Shown here piece after piece: positions 1-12,762 of a stretch of 64,000 bases of DNA. Location of the stretch: contig JARKPC010000088.1 in the NCBI GenBank assembly GCA_029975435.1, positions 1-64,000 of the forward strand, in the 5' to 3' direction. The DNA comes from Propionivibrio sp. (GTDB taxonomy: Bacteria; Pseudomonadota; Gammaproteobacteria; Burkholderiales; Rhodocyclaceae). The position numbers were made by a program, and so were the translations under genes. Below the pieces are notes generated by a model. It did not search any database. It was not told the origin of the DNA and saw only the letters and a list, made by a program, of their open reading frames with translations. The stretch's first letter is position 1. Each line of letters opens with the position of its first letter.

Positions 1-209
1 ACGAACGATTCCGGCGGTCCCACGCAAAACATCGGCCACGCTCCGAGGAGGCTGACTTCCGTTATGGCCAAAATATCATCACATTGGCATCAGGCTGCGG
101 GTTTATGAAACATTCGGGCTAGAGGAGACAATTTCAAGCTAGTCCGGCGGCGCGGCTTTTGCAAGGACGTCGAACACGTACGTGGAACCCGTGACCGTCG
201 CGCCGGCGA

Positions 210-782
210 TCAGACGGCCGACCCCAGTCCGTAGGGCGCCGGGGTCAGGTTGACGATCTTGCGGAACAGTTCGGCGAACTCGCCTGCAGCGCCGGTGTAG
301 GGGTTGAAGTTGGCACAGAACGCGGCGTCGAGTTCGCGCCAGTCGTCTTCGCTGAGCGCCTGGCGGGCCAGCGGCAGGAGTTGGCTTTCCTCGAGGTTGA
401 GGTGATTCCAGTTGAAGTCCAGATACTCGCGGACGAGATCGTCGAAGGCGGCAAAGCCCGGCGCTCCGACGCTCTGATAGTGGATCAGCGCCTGCAGCAG
501 CGCGGTGGTCATCCGGTAGCCATCGCTGTGCTGCTGTTCCAGCGTGTCGATCAGCGCCGAGGCCTCGGCCGAGCGGCTGCGCAGCCTGGGAAACAGGTAA
601 TCGTCCTCTTTCGGGTGGTGCACCTTTTCCGGCACCTGGGTGATGTAGTCGACCATCGCCGCCAGCAGCCGGAAGTCGGGCTGCATCTTCCCGTTGCGTA
701 TCTCTCCGACGATGTAGCGCAGGGCCTGCAGCACGGAGGCCAGCGCTCGGTGTTCGTCGTGGATGATGTCGATGGTTTTCAT
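210..782 (-). CDS. hemerythrin HHE-domain protein
   Basis: Begins MKTIDIIHDEHRAL, with HHPKEDDYLFPRL and NWNHLNLEESQLLPLA, spaced as in HHE cation-binding proteins. Confidence 0.85.
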   Translation of the reverse strand: MKTIDIIHDEHRALASVLQALRYIVGEIRNGKMQPDFRLLAAMVDYITQVPEKVHHPKEDDYLFPRLRSRSAEASALIDTLEQQHSDGYRMTTALLQALIHYQSVGAPGFAAFDDLVREYLDFNWNHLNLEESQLLPLARQALSEDDWRELDAAFCANFNPYTGAAGEFAELFRKIVNLTPAPYGLGSAV

Positions 783-809
783 TGCCGCTCCTTGGTGTTC
801 CGGATGGCC

Positions 810-1517
810 TCAGTGGGCGCCGACGCTGAGCCAGCGGTCGAGCTGGCTGCGATCCCTGCGCAGGGCCTGGCTTTCGCCCGAATAGACGACGCGTCCGCGT
901 TCGAGCACCAGCGCCTGGCGGGTCAGGGGGAGAATCTGGTGGGCGTGCTGTTCGACGAGGATCACCGCTACGTCGCCGGACGCGACCATGCGCCCGATGA
1001 TCCCGAGCAGGTCCTGCACGATCAGGGGCGCCAAGCCTTCCAGCGGCTCGTCGAGGAGCAGCAGGCGGGGGTTGAGCATCAGCGCGCGGGCGATGGCCAG
1101 CATCTGCTGTTCGCCGCCGGAGAGTTCGTTCCCCATGTTGCCCTTGCGGTCCTCCAGGCGCGGGAACATCTCGTAGACGCGCGGCAGGTCCCAAGGGCCG
1201 GGCCGGGCGACGACAGTGAGGTTTTCCTCGACGGTCAGCGAGGGAAATATGTCGCGCTCCTGCGGCACCCAGCCGATCCCGAGGTGTGCGCGACCGTGGC
1301 CGGGCACGGCCGCGAGGTCGCACCCCCGGAAAGCCATGCGCCCCGACTTGAAGTGCGTGGCCCCCATCAGAGTGGACAGCAGGGTGGTCTTGCCCATGCC
1401 GTTGCGTCCGAGCAGCGCCAGGCTGTCGCCTTCGTCGAGCGAGAACGAGACGTCCTCGAGCACGACCGAGTCGCCGTAGCCGGACCACACGTTTTCGATG
1501 TTGAGCAGTTCAGCCAT
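810..1517 (-). CDS. livF: branched-chain amino acid-type ABC transporter ATP-binding protein (LivF-like)
   Basis: Walker A LLGRNGMGKTTLL, signature LSGGEQQMLAIARAL, Walker B LLLLDEP; next to LivG/M/H-like genes. Confidence 0.9.
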   Translation of the reverse strand: MAELLNIENVWSGYGDSVVLEDVSFSLDEGDSLALLGRNGMGKTTLLSTLMGATHFKSGRMAFRGCDLAAVPGHGRAHLGIGWVPQERDIFPSLTVEENLTVVARPGPWDLPRVYEMFPRLEDRKGNMGNELSGGEQQMLAIARALMLNPRLLLLDEPLEGLAPLIVQDLLGIIGRMVASGDVAVILVEQHAHQILPLTRQALVLERGRVVYSGESQALRRDRSQLDRWLSVGAH

Positions 1518-2262
1518 GGATCGCCTCGCCCAGATAGACTTCCTTGACCCGCTTGTCGCTGGCGATGGCCTCCGGCGTGTCCTCGGTCAGCAACGCGCCA
1601 TTCACCAGCACCGAGATGCGGTCGGCGAAGCGGAAGACTAGGTCCATGTCGTGCTCGATGAGGAGGATCGTCACGTCGTGCGGCAGGCGCGCGATGGTCT
1701 CGAACAGCTCGCGGCTCTCGCCGGTCGGCACGCCGGCCGCCGGTTCGTCGAGCAGCAGCACCTGGGGTTTCGCGGCCAGGGCCAGGGCGATCTCGATCAG
1801 GCGCTGCTTGCCGTAGGCCAGATTGCGCGTTTTCTCGTTGGCCACGTCAATGAGACGCAGGGATGCCAGCAAGTCGGCCGCCTCGTCGATGGCCGCAACA
1901 TGCCGGCCGACCGGCCGCCACCAGTTCCAGCCGAACCCGAGGCGTTCGCAGACGGCCATCGTCACCGATTCGAGCACCGTCATGTCGGCAAACAGGCGGT
2001 TGATCTGGAAGGTGCGCGCCAGCCCGCGTTTTACCCGCTGATGCTGCGCCAATTTCGTAACGTTATACCCCTTGAGGAAGACCTCGCCCGCCGTCGGTTC
2101 GAGAAAGCCGGTGAGCAGGTTGATCAGCGTCGTCTTGCCGGCGCCGTTCGGCCCGATCAGGGCATGGCGCGCGCCGTGTTCGATGTTCAAGGTAACGTCG
2201 TTGGTCGCGGCAAAAGCGCCGAATTTCTTGACCAGGTTGCGGGTCTGCAGCACGGCGCTCAT
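1510..2262 (-). CDS. livG: branched-chain amino acid-type ABC transporter ATP-binding protein (LivG-like)
   Basis: GPNGAGKTTLINLLTG; LAYGKQRLIEIALALAAKPQVLLLDEPAAG. Confidence 0.9.
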   Translation of the reverse strand: MSAVLQTRNLVKKFGAFAATNDVTLNIEHGARHALIGPNGAGKTTLINLLTGFLEPTAGEVFLKGYNVTKLAQHQRVKRGLARTFQINRLFADMTVLESVTMAVCERLGFGWNWWRPVGRHVAAIDEAADLLASLRLIDVANEKTRNLAYGKQRLIEIALALAAKPQVLLLDEPAAGVPTGESRELFETIARLPHDVTILLIEHDMDLVFRFADRISVLVNGALLTEDTPEAIASDKRVKEVYLGEAIHG

Positions 2263-3335
2263 GGCGTTGCCCTCCTAGCCAGCCGGGCCTGCAGCCGCTG
2301 CGCGATGCCCATGATGCCGTCACGCGCGAAGAGCACGATCAGCACCAGCGCCGCGCCGAGCCAGAACTGCCAGTACTGCGGATTGAGATCGGAGAGGAAG
2401 TGGTGCGCCGTCATGAATACGATCGTGCCGATCAGCGCGCCGTACAGGCAGCCCGTGCCGCCGAGCACCAGCATCAGCATGATCTCGGCGGAGCGCGTGA
2501 AGGCCAGCACGTCGAGCGAGACGAACTGGGTGGTCTGCGTCAGCAGCGCGCCGGCGACGCCCGCGTAGGCGGCACCCAGCGTATAGACGGCGACCAGCCG
2601 GCCATGCACCGGGGCGCCGATGGCCGGCATGCGCGCGACGTTCTGCTTGATGCCGCGCAGCGACATGCCGAACGGGCTATGCACGATGCGCCGCGCCACC
2701 CAGAACAGCACGAACAGCACCGCCACGCTGTACCAGTAGGCCGTCTTGCCGTACAGGTCGAAGCCGAACACGCCGAGCAGCCTGGTCATCTCCACGCCCT
2801 GCAGACCGTCGACGCCGCCGGTGAACGGGGTGGCCTTGTTGGCGGCTTCGAAGAGCATCATCGCCACGCCCAGGGTCACCATCAGCCGGGTCAGGTCCGT
2901 GCCGCGCAGCACGAGGAAGCTGGTGAGGAAGCCCACCGCCGTCGCCACCGCCGCGGCGAACGCCAGGCCGAGCAGCGGATCGCCGTAACCATACTTGGCC
3001 AGCAGCCCCGCCGCATAGGCGCCGAGCCCGAAGAAGGCAGCATGGCCGAGCGTGACGATGCCGGCATAGCCGAGGATGAGGTCGATCGACAGCGCAAAAA
3101 GCGCTGTGATGGCGATCTGCGAGAGCAGGGACAGGCTCTTGGGGAACAGGAAATAGGCGATCAGCGGGATCAGCCAGAAGATGACTTCAGGCACCCGCCA
3201 CGCCGCCGCCCGGCGCAGCGGCGCAAGGTCGGGAGCGACGGTACTCTCGGGCGCCTGCGCCGCCAACGGTCGCATCATGGATTCGTGCAATGCCGGTTCT
3301 CGCACCATGCGTTCTCCGTTATCGGGTTGTGGCAC
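2259..3335 (-). CDS. livM: branched-chain amino acid-type ABC transporter permease (LivM-like)
   Basis: Polytopic protein with YAGIVTLGHAAFFGLGAYAAGLL and GGTGCLYGALIGT; the start may be internal. Confidence 0.88.
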   Translation of the reverse strand: MPQPDNGERMVREPALHESMMRPLAAQAPESTVAPDLAPLRRAAAWRVPEVIFWLIPLIAYFLFPKSLSLLSQIAITALFALSIDLILGYAGIVTLGHAAFFGLGAYAAGLLAKYGYGDPLLGLAFAAAVATAVGFLTSFLVLRGTDLTRLMVTLGVAMMLFEAANKATPFTGGVDGLQGVEMTRLLGVFGFDLYGKTAYWYSVAVLFVLFWVARRIVHSPFGMSLRGIKQNVARMPAIGAPVHGRLVAVYTLGAAYAGVAGALLTQTTQFVSLDVLAFTRSAEIMLMLVLGGTGCLYGALIGTIVFMTAHHFLSDLNPQYWQFWLGAALVLIVLFARDGIMGIAQRLQARLARRATP

Positions 3336-4176
3336 GGCCGAAGAATCCCTGCGGCCGGAAGATCAGCATGACTACCATGACCGCGTAGATGACGAAGGAA
3401 CCGACCTGCGGCACCAGGTACTTTCCGGCGACGTCGAAGATGCCGAGCATCAGCGCGGCCAGCAGCGAGCCCTTGATGTTGCCGGTGCCGCCGACCGCCA
3501 CGACGATCAGGAAATAGACGATGTACTTGAGCGGGAACCCCGGATCGAGCCCAAGCATCTCGACGCCGAGCGCGCCGCCCAGTCCGGCCAGCGCCGAACC
3601 GAGCGCAAACGTCAGGGTGAATACCCGGTCGACGTTGATGCCAAGTCCGCGCGCCACCCGGGGATTGTCCACGGCGGCCCGCAACTGGGCGCCGAAGCGC
3701 GTGCTGCCGACCAGCCACTGCAGGGCAACCGTCAGGATCACGCCGACGACGATCAGGAACAGGCGATAGATGCCGATGTCCAGCCCCGGCAGGTTGATCT
3801 GGCCCTTGAGGAAGTCGGGCAAGACGAACGGTTGCTGCTGCGCGCCGAAGAAGAAATGCGCGGTGGCCACGGCCATGAAATTGAGCCCGATGGAAAACAG
3901 CACCTGGTCGAGGTGCGACGCTGTGTAGAGGCGGCGATAGAGCGTACGTTCGAGGATGACCCCGGCCAGCGCCGCCGCGGCCGCGGCGATCGGCACGGCG
4001 AGCAGGAAAGGAATCCCGGCGCGGGAGAGCAGCAAAGCGCAGGCGTAGCCGCCGACCATGGCGAAGGCGCCGTGCGCGAGATTGACGAAATTCATCAGCC
4101 CCAGCGTGACCGACAGACCGACGCTGATCAGGAACAGCAGCATGCCTTCAGCAAGGCCGTCGAAGATGATGGTCAT
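3319..4176 (-). CDS. livH: branched-chain amino acid-type ABC transporter permease (LivH-like)
   Basis: GLMNFVNLAHGAFAMVGGY and GGTGNIKGSLLAALMLGI permease motifs. Confidence 0.9.
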   Translation of the reverse strand: MTIIFDGLAEGMLLFLISVGLSVTLGLMNFVNLAHGAFAMVGGYACALLLSRAGIPFLLAVPIAAAAAALAGVILERTLYRRLYTASHLDQVLFSIGLNFMAVATAHFFFGAQQQPFVLPDFLKGQINLPGLDIGIYRLFLIVVGVILTVALQWLVGSTRFGAQLRAAVDNPRVARGLGINVDRVFTLTFALGSALAGLGGALGVEMLGLDPGFPLKYIVYFLIVVAVGGTGNIKGSLLAALMLGIFDVAGKYLVPQVGSFVIYAVMVVMLIFRPQGFFGRATTR

Positions 4177-4273
4177 GTATCGGATTCCCTCGCCAGAATT
4201 TCGATTGCCACGTTGCCTGTACCGCTGTGGACTTCGAACACGGTTCCTACGGCAACGGTCAGTCCGGATTCCT

Positions 4274-4349
4274 CGTCATTCCGGCGAAAGCCGGAATCCA
4301 GCACGGGCGGTGGCGCCCCTCCTGGACCCCGGCTTTCGCCGGGGTGACG
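4274..4349. repeat. REP/BIME-like dispersed palindromic repeat, copy 1
   Basis: cgtcattccggcgaaagccggaatcca ... ctggaccccggctttcgccggggtgacg; related copies at 15073 and 18226. Confidence 0.7.
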
Positions 4350-4375
4350 TTCTGTGCTTTTTTCCGCCAGACCAA

Positions 4376-5545
4376 CTACTGCTTCCCCGGATCCTTGAAC
4401 TCGGGAACCTGGTCGAATTCCACGTTCTGCAGCTTGCCGTCGACTCTTTCGACCTTGCGCACGTACACCGTCTGCACGATGTCGCGCGTGGCCGGGTCGA
4501 TCATCACCGGGCCGCGCGGGCTCATCCACTTCAGGCCCTTGGCGGCTTCGATGAATTTGTCGGCGTCGGCGTTGCCGCCGGTCTTCTTCAGCACCTCGGC
4601 GATCAGGTGCATGCCGTCATACGCGCCGACGGCCATGAAGTTGGGGCGATCCTTCGGGTAGGCCTTGTAATAGGCCTTGGTGAACGCCTCGTTTTCCGGC
4701 GACTTGTGCGCCTCGGAGTAGTGGAAGGAGTTGGTGACGCCGAGCGCGGCATCGCCGATCGCGTCGATCACATCCTCGTCGAGCAGGTCGCCGGTGGCGA
4801 TCAACTTGATCCCGGCCTGTGCCAGCCCGCGCTCCTGGAACCCCTTCATGAAGGTGATGCACATCTCGCCGTTGGGCACGAAGAGGAAGACGGCATCCGG
4901 CTTGGTGTCCTTGACCTTCTGCAGGTACGGCGCGAAATCGGGGTTGCCGACCGGCACGCGCACTTCGCCGACGATCTCGCCGCCGGCGGCGGTAAAGGTT
5001 TTCTTGAACTGGCCTTCGGCATCATGGCCGGGGCCGTAGTCGGCGACCAGCGTGAACACCTTCTTGATGTTGTTCTTCGCCGCCCATGTCGCGATCGGCG
5101 CGGTCACCTGCGGCAGCGTCATCGACGTGCGCACGATGTAGTTGGAACGGGTGGTGATGGCCGACGTGGCAGCGTTCATGATGACCATCGGCTTTTTCGC
5201 TTCGGTCGCCAGCGGTGCGACGGCGAAGGCTTCCGGAGTCAGGCTGAAGCCGGCGAGGATATCCACGTTGTCCTGGATCACCAGTTCCTGCGCCCGGCGT
5301 TTGGTGGCGTCGCCCGCCGTTCCGGGCGAGTCGTCCTTGAGGATGATCTGCACCTTGCGTCCGGCGATGGTATCGCCGTTCTGCGCCAGATACAGTTTGA
5401 TGCCGTTGGTGATCTGCTTGCCATGCGATGCGAATGGACCGCTCATCGGGACAATCAGGCCGATCTTCAGGTCGGCGGCTTGCGCCAGCCCCGTCATGGC
5501 CAGGGCGATGGCGGCGGCGGTGACGATCTTCTGCAGGTGCTTCAT
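4376..5545 (-). CDS. ABC transporter periplasmic substrate-binding protein (LivK family)
   Basis: Signal peptide MKHLQKIVTAAAIALAMTGLAQAADLKIGLIVPMSGPFASHGKQ; periplasmic-binding fold; start taken at 5545. Confidence 0.88.
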   Translation of the reverse strand: MKHLQKIVTAAAIALAMTGLAQAADLKIGLIVPMSGPFASHGKQITNGIKLYLAQNGDTIAGRKVQIILKDDSPGTAGDATKRRAQELVIQDNVDILAGFSLTPEAFAVAPLATEAKKPMVIMNAATSAITTRSNYIVRTSMTLPQVTAPIATWAAKNNIKKVFTLVADYGPGHDAEGQFKKTFTAAGGEIVGEVRVPVGNPDFAPYLQKVKDTKPDAVFLFVPNGEMCITFMKGFQERGLAQAGIKLIATGDLLDEDVIDAIGDAALGVTNSFHYSEAHKSPENEAFTKAYYKAYPKDRPNFMAVGAYDGMHLIAEVLKKTGGNADADKFIEAAKGLKWMSPRGPVMIDPATRDIVQTVYVRKVERVDGKLQNVEFDQVPEFKDPGKQ

Positions 5546-5725
5546 GTTTGCCTCCTTGGACGTATTGCCTCTTTGCCTCGATTTGCAGACCGATTTGCTG
5601 TCCAGTCGGCCTGAACTATGATGGGATGGACGCTTGGATAGGCATGCGGCCGTTCCGTTCAATCCCGCTTGGCGACCATAATGCGGCGCTTCGAATCGCG
5701 GAACAATCCAGCTTCGCGTCTAGTA

Positions 5726-5746
5726 GCTATAGTGTTCTGTTATAGC
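5726..5746. promoter_or_regulatory. candidate LysR-type operator between the ABC operon and the divergent LysR gene
   Basis: Perfect inverted repeat GCTATA-N9-TATAGC in the divergent intergenic region. Confidence 0.45.
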
Positions 5747-5790
5747 CCGCGACAGAGAATGAACGAAGAGGGCACGGGGAGAAGACAACG

Positions 5791-6747
5791 ATGAACCTGA
5801 AGCAGCTGGAATATTTCGTGCGCGTTGCCGAACTCGGGAGCTTCAGCAAGGCCGCCCTGATCCTGAATATTGCCCAGCCCGCACTGTCCCGGCAGGTGCG
5901 GCTGCTGGAGACCGATCTGCACGTTACCCTGCTCACGCGCACCGGCCGCGGCGTGGTGCTGACCGAGGCGGGGAAACGCCTGTTTGACCACAGCATCGGC
6001 ATCCTGCAGCTGGTCGCCCGCGCCACCGAGGACATCGAGGCGGCGCGCGACGTGCCGACCGGGCGCATCGTCATCGGGTTGCCGCCGAGCATGGGGCGCA
6101 TGCTGACGCTGCCGCTCGTGGAGAACTTCCGGCGCACGCTGCCGAAGGCCCGGCTGGTCATCGTCGAAGGCCTGTCGACGCATCTGACCGAATGGATCGC
6201 CACGGGCCGCGTGGACCTCGGGCTGGTACTCAACCCGGAGCCGAATCCGGCCATCGAAGTCACGCCGCTGCTCGACGAACCACTCGGGCTGGTCGGCCCG
6301 GCAAAGGGTGGAAAGGCGGGAATAGGCGGCAAGGGCGCCAAGCCTGCGACCATCGCTTTCGGCGAACTGATCAAGTATCCGCTGATCCTGCCGGAACGCA
6401 GCCACGTGCTGCGCAAGCTCCTCGAAACCCAGGCGGCGCAGGCCGCACTCAAGCTCGACGTCGGTTTCGAGGTATCGAGCGTCCAGTCGATCCTCGACCT
6501 GGTGGAGGCGGGATACGGCTACGCGGTACTGTCGCAGACGGCGCTGCGCGCCTCGGGACGACCCAAGGCATTCGATTTCCGTCCGCTGACCAAGCCGGCG
6601 CTGAACAGCATGTTCTATCTCGCCGTGTCGGCGCACAAGCCGGCCACCCCGCTGGGGCGCCTGGCCTTCAGGATGCTGCAGGAGCTGGTGACTTCGATCG
6701 CCAGGCGGGATGACAACCACGACCCCATATCAAAACGCGATAGCTAG
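5791..6747 (+). CDS. LysR family transcriptional regulator
   Basis: MNLKQLEYFVRVAELGSFSKAALILNIAQPALSRQVRLLE, a LysR HTH. Confidence 0.92.
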   Translation: MNLKQLEYFVRVAELGSFSKAALILNIAQPALSRQVRLLETDLHVTLLTRTGRGVVLTEAGKRLFDHSIGILQLVARATEDIEAARDVPTGRIVIGLPPSMGRMLTLPLVENFRRTLPKARLVIVEGLSTHLTEWIATGRVDLGLVLNPEPNPAIEVTPLLDEPLGLVGPAKGGKAGIGGKGAKPATIAFGELIKYPLILPERSHVLRKLLETQAAQAALKLDVGFEVSSVQSILDLVEAGYGYAVLSQTALRASGRPKAFDFRPLTKPALNSMFYLAVSAHKPATPLGRLAFRMLQELVTSIARRDDNHDPISKRDS

Positions 6748-6819
6748 TAGTGCGCTCCTCGGCTTGGACGACCGCCTCGCCGTGATCAGAATGGCACCAT
6801 CAACCAACCGGGTGCCAGG

Positions 6820-7926
6820 ATGCAAACGTCGATTCCCTGCCTTTTCATGCGCGGCGGCACGTCGCGAGGGCCGTTCTTCCTTGAGGACGACCTGCCGACG
6901 GACGTCGAAACGCGCGACCGCGTGCTGCTCGCCGTCATGGGCTCGCCCGACCGACGGCAGATAGACGGCCTCGGCGGCGCGCACCCGCTGACCAGCAAGG
7001 TCGGGATCGTCCGCCGCAGCACGACGCCGGGGGTCGACCTGGACTTCCTCTTCGCCCAGGTGATGGTCGAACAGGCCATCGTCGACACCACGCCCAACTG
7101 CGGCAACATGCTCGCCGCCGTCGTGCCGTTCGCGCTCGAAACGGGGCTGCTGCAGGCCCAGGGCGAAACGACCACACTGCGCGTGCTGACGCTCAACACC
7201 GACATGCAGAGCGACATCACGGTCCAGACACCGGGCGGCAAGGTCTGCTACGACGGCGACGCGCGCATCGACGGCGTCCCCGGCACCTCGGCGCCGATCC
7301 GCATCAGCTTTCTCGATACCGCCGGCTCGGTGTGCTCCGGACTGTTGCCGACGGGGCGCGTACTGGACGCCGTCAACGTCGAGGGCATCGGCACACTGCA
7401 GATCACGTGTATCGACAACGGCATGCCGCTGGTGATGATGCGCGCCATCGACCTCGGCCGCACCGGCTACGAAAGCGTCGCTGAAATGAATGGCGACGCG
7501 CTGCTGAAGAGCCGGCTCGAAGCCCTGCGCCTGAAAGCGGGCGTGCTGATGGGCCTGGGCGACGTAACGAACAAGACCTACCCCAAGATGTGCCTGGTCG
7601 CCCCGCCCAAGGACGGCGGCAGCATCGCCACGCGCTGCTTCATCCCGCACGTCTGCCACGATGCCATCGGCGTGCTGGCGGCGGTGACGGTCGGGACGGC
7701 GTGCGTGCTCGACGGTTCGGTGACCGCCGGCATCGCCAAGGTGCCGCAGGGCAACCGCAAGGCGATATCGGTCGAGCACCCGACCGGTGAATTCACCGTC
7801 GAACTCGACATCGACCCGGCCAACCCGCAGAACGTCACCCGCGCCGCCCTGCTGCGTACCGCGCGCCTGCTGATGCGCGGCGAGGCGACGATTCCCGCTT
7901 CGATCTGGAAAGGAAAGACAGCATGA
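6820..7926 (+). CDS. 4-oxalomesaconate tautomerase (PrpF/GalD family)
   Basis: [39 protein letters not shown]; in a protocatechuate 4,5-cleavage cluster. Confidence 0.85.
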   Translation: MQTSIPCLFMRGGTSRGPFFLEDDLPTDVETRDRVLLAVMGSPDRRQIDGLGGAHPLTSKVGIVRRSTTPGVDLDFLFAQVMVEQAIVDTTPNCGNMLAAVVPFALETGLLQAQGETTTLRVLTLNTDMQSDITVQTPGGKVCYDGDARIDGVPGTSAPIRISFLDTAGSVCSGLLPTGRVLDAVNVEGIGTLQITCIDNGMPLVMMRAIDLGRTGYESVAEMNGDALLKSRLEALRLKAGVLMGLGDVTNKTYPKMCLVAPPKDGGSIATRCFIPHVCHDAIGVLAAVTVGTACVLDGSVTAGIAKVPQGNRKAISVEHPTGEFTVELDIDPANPQNVTRAALLRTARLLMRGEATIPASIWKGKTA

Positions 7927-8948
7927 TCATCGATTGCCACGGCCACTACACGACGGCACCCAAGGCGCTGGAAGACTGGCGCAATCGGCAGATTACTGGC
8001 CTCAAGGACATCTCGCTCGCCCCCAGGGCCAGCGAACTGAAGATCAGCGACGACGAGTTGTGGGAGAGCATCGAGACCAACCAGTTGGCCAAGATGAAGG
8101 AACGCGGCTCGGACCTCACGATCTTCTCGCCGCGCGCCAGCTTCATGGCGCACCACATTGGCCACTTCAACACCAGCGCCACGTGGGCGGCGATCTGCAA
8201 CGAGCTATGCTACCGCGTGTCGCAACTGTTCCCGGACAACTTCATCGGCGCGGCGATGCTGCCGCAATCGCCCGGCGTCGATCCGGCGACGTGCATCCCG
8301 GAACTGGAGAAGTGCGTCAAGGAGTATGGCTTCGTCGGCATCAACCTCAATCCCGACCCCTCGGGCGGCCACTGGACCAGCCCGCCGCTCTCCGACCGGC
8401 ACTGGTATCCGCTGTACGAGAAGATGGTCGAACTGGAGATCCCGGCGATGATCCATGTCAGCACCAGCTGCAACGCCTGCTTCCACACCACCGGCGCGCA
8501 CTACATCAACGCCGACACCACGGCCTTCATGCAATGCCTGACCTCGGACCTGTTCAAGGACTTTCCGACGCTCAAGTTCGTCATCCCGCACGGCGGCGGC
8601 GCGGCGCCCTACCACTGGGGGCGCTACCGGGGCCTCGCGCAGGAACTGAAGAAGCCGCTGCTCAAGGACCACCTGCTCAACAACATCTTCTTCGACACCT
8701 GCGTGTACCACCAGCCGGGCATCGACCTGCTCACCAAGGTGATTCCGGTCGACAACGTGCTGTTCGCCTCCGAGATGATCGGCGCCGTGCGCGGCATCGA
8801 CCCGGAGACCGGGCATTACTACGACGACACCAAGCGCTACATCGAGGCCGCCAACCTGACGGCCGAGGAACGTTACAAGATCTACGAAGGCAACGCCCGT
8901 CGCGTCTACCCGCGGCTCGACGCGGCGCTCAAAGCCAGGGGGAAATGA
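7923..8948 (+). CDS. ligJ: 4-oxalomesaconate hydratase (LigJ-type amidohydrolase)
   Basis: [20 protein letters not shown]; amidohydrolase HxH and [19 protein letters not shown]. Confidence 0.88.
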   Translation: MIIDCHGHYTTAPKALEDWRNRQITGLKDISLAPRASELKISDDELWESIETNQLAKMKERGSDLTIFSPRASFMAHHIGHFNTSATWAAICNELCYRVSQLFPDNFIGAAMLPQSPGVDPATCIPELEKCVKEYGFVGINLNPDPSGGHWTSPPLSDRHWYPLYEKMVELEIPAMIHVSTSCNACFHTTGAHYINADTTAFMQCLTSDLFKDFPTLKFVIPHGGGAAPYHWGRYRGLAQELKKPLLKDHLLNNIFFDTCVYHQPGIDLLTKVIPVDNVLFASEMIGAVRGIDPETGHYYDDTKRYIEAANLTAEERYKIYEGNARRVYPRLDAALKARGK

Positions 8949-9640
8949 ACATGAGCCTGAACAATCTCGGCATCGTCCGGCGCAACATCGTGCGCGCCGA
9001 CAAGTTCGCCGTCGACAGGCTCGCCCGCTTCGGCGTGGCGACGATCCACGAGGCGATGGGCCGCGTCGGGCTGATGAAGCCGTACATGCGCCCGATCTAC
9101 CCCGGCGCCCACGCCTGCGGCACGGCGGTCACGGTGCTGCTGCAGCCGGGTGACAACTGGATGATGCACGTCGCCGCCGAGCAGTTGCAGCCGGGCGATG
9201 TGATCGTCGCCGCATGCACCAGCGACTGCGAGGACGGTTTCTTCGGAGAACTGCTGGCCACCTCGTTCCGCGCCCGCGGCGGCGGCGGCTTGATCATCGA
9301 CGCCGGGGTGCGCGACGTGAAGGATCTCACGGCGATGGAGTTCCCGGTGTTCTCGCGCGCCATCAACGCCAAGGGCACCGTCAAGGCCACGCTCGGGTCG
9401 GTGAATATCCCGGTGGTGTGCGCCGGCGCACTGGTCAATCCGGGTGACGTGATCGTCGCCGATGACGACGGCGTGGTCGTCGTGCCGGGGGCGATTGCGC
9501 CGCAGGTAGCCGACGCCGCCGAAGCGCGCGAGACCAACGAGGCCGACAAACGCCAGCGCTTCGCCGCCGGCGAGCTCGGCCTCGACATGTACAAGATGCG
9601 CGAGTCGCTGGAGAAGGCGGGGTTGAAGTATGTTGATTGA
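8945..9640 (+). CDS. ligK: 4-carboxy-4-hydroxy-2-oxoadipate aldolase/oxaloacetate decarboxylase (LigK/RraA-like)
   Basis: [42 protein letters not shown]. Only the C-terminal part of ORF 7934..9640 is real. Confidence 0.88.
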   Translation: MNMSLNNLGIVRRNIVRADKFAVDRLARFGVATIHEAMGRVGLMKPYMRPIYPGAHACGTAVTVLLQPGDNWMMHVAAEQLQPGDVIVAACTSDCEDGFFGELLATSFRARGGGGLIIDAGVRDVKDLTAMEFPVFSRAINAKGTVKATLGSVNIPVVCAGALVNPGDVIVADDDGVVVVPGAIAPQVADAAEARETNEADKRQRFAAGELGLDMYKMRESLEKAGLKYVD

Positions 9641-9667
9641 AACGCGTCGCGATCAGGCAGACCAACC

Positions 9668-10573
9668 ATGAGCTTTGAAAAGACCCCCGGCTGGCTGGAC
9701 TGGTACGCCAATCCTTCGAAACCGCAATTCCGCCTGCCGCCCGGCGCGGTCGACGCGCATTGCCATGTCTTCGGTCCCGGCGCGGAGTTTCCCTACGCAC
9801 CGGAGCGCAAATACACGCCGTGCGACGCAGGCAAGGAACAGCTATTCGCCCTGCGCGACCACCTCGGCTTTTCCCGCAACGTGATCGTGCAAGCCACGTG
9901 CCACGGCGCCGACAACCGCGCGCTGGTCGATGCGCTCGAACATGCCAACGGTCTCGCCCGCGGCGTGGTCACGGTGCGCCGCAGCGTCACGGACCGGGAA
10001 CTGCTCGAACTGCATGCCGCCGGCGTGCGCGGCGTGCGCTTCAACTTCGTCAAGCGGCTGGTCGACTTCACGCCCAGGGACGAACTGCTGGAGATTGCCG
10101 GCCGCATCGCGCCGCTCGGCTGGCACGTCGTGGTCTATTTCGAGGCCGCCGACCTGCCCGAGCTGTGGGACTTTTTCACCACGCTGCCGACCACCGTCGT
10201 CGTCGACCACATGGGCCGGCCGGACGTGAGCCAGCCGGTCGACGGCCCCGAATTCGGACTGTTCCTCAAGCTGATGCGCGAGCACGGCAACGTCTGGTCG
10301 AAGGTAACCTGTCCCGAGCGCCTTTCCGTCACCGGGCCGAAGGCGCTCGACGGTGAGCGCAACGCCTACCGCGACGTCATGCCGTTCGCGCGGAAGATCG
10401 TCGAGGAATTCCCCGACCGTGTGCTGTGGGGCACCGACTGGCCGCACCCGAACCTCAAGGACCACATGCCGGACGACGGGCTGCTCGTCGACTTCATCCC
10501 GCATATCGCGGCGACGGCCGAACTGCAGCGCAAGCTGCTGGTCGACAACCCGATGCGTTTGTACTGGAGCTGA
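9668..10573 (+). CDS. ligI: 2-pyrone-4,6-dicarboxylate hydrolase (LigI-like)
   Basis: PPGAVDAHCHVFGPGAEFPYAPERKYTPCDA; VLWGTDWPHPNL. Confidence 0.9.
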   Translation: MSFEKTPGWLDWYANPSKPQFRLPPGAVDAHCHVFGPGAEFPYAPERKYTPCDAGKEQLFALRDHLGFSRNVIVQATCHGADNRALVDALEHANGLARGVVTVRRSVTDRELLELHAAGVRGVRFNFVKRLVDFTPRDELLEIAGRIAPLGWHVVVYFEAADLPELWDFFTTLPTTVVVDHMGRPDVSQPVDGPEFGLFLKLMREHGNVWSKVTCPERLSVTGPKALDGERNAYRDVMPFARKIVEEFPDRVLWGTDWPHPNLKDHMPDDGLLVDFIPHIAATAELQRKLLVDNPMRLYWS

Positions 10574-10576
10574 TTC

Positions 10577-12757
<2,181 letters not shown>

Positions 12758-12762
12758 GCGCA

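Noticed and set aside
139-1488. 449-aa minus-strand ORF
   Set aside because: Out-of-frame reading of the livF/hemerythrin genes; low-complexity Arg/Pro/Ala-rich product typical of shadow ORFs in GC-rich DNA.
381-1547. 388-aa plus-strand ORF
   Set aside because: Antisense to the hemerythrin and LivF genes, which have clear family motifs.
4058-5614. 518-aa plus-strand ORF
   Set aside because: Antisense to the substrate-binding protein and part of livH; no recognisable domain.
7934-8944. N-terminal part of the 568-aa ORF
   Set aside because: Frame-shifted reading of ligJ; only the LigK-like segment from 8945 is credible.
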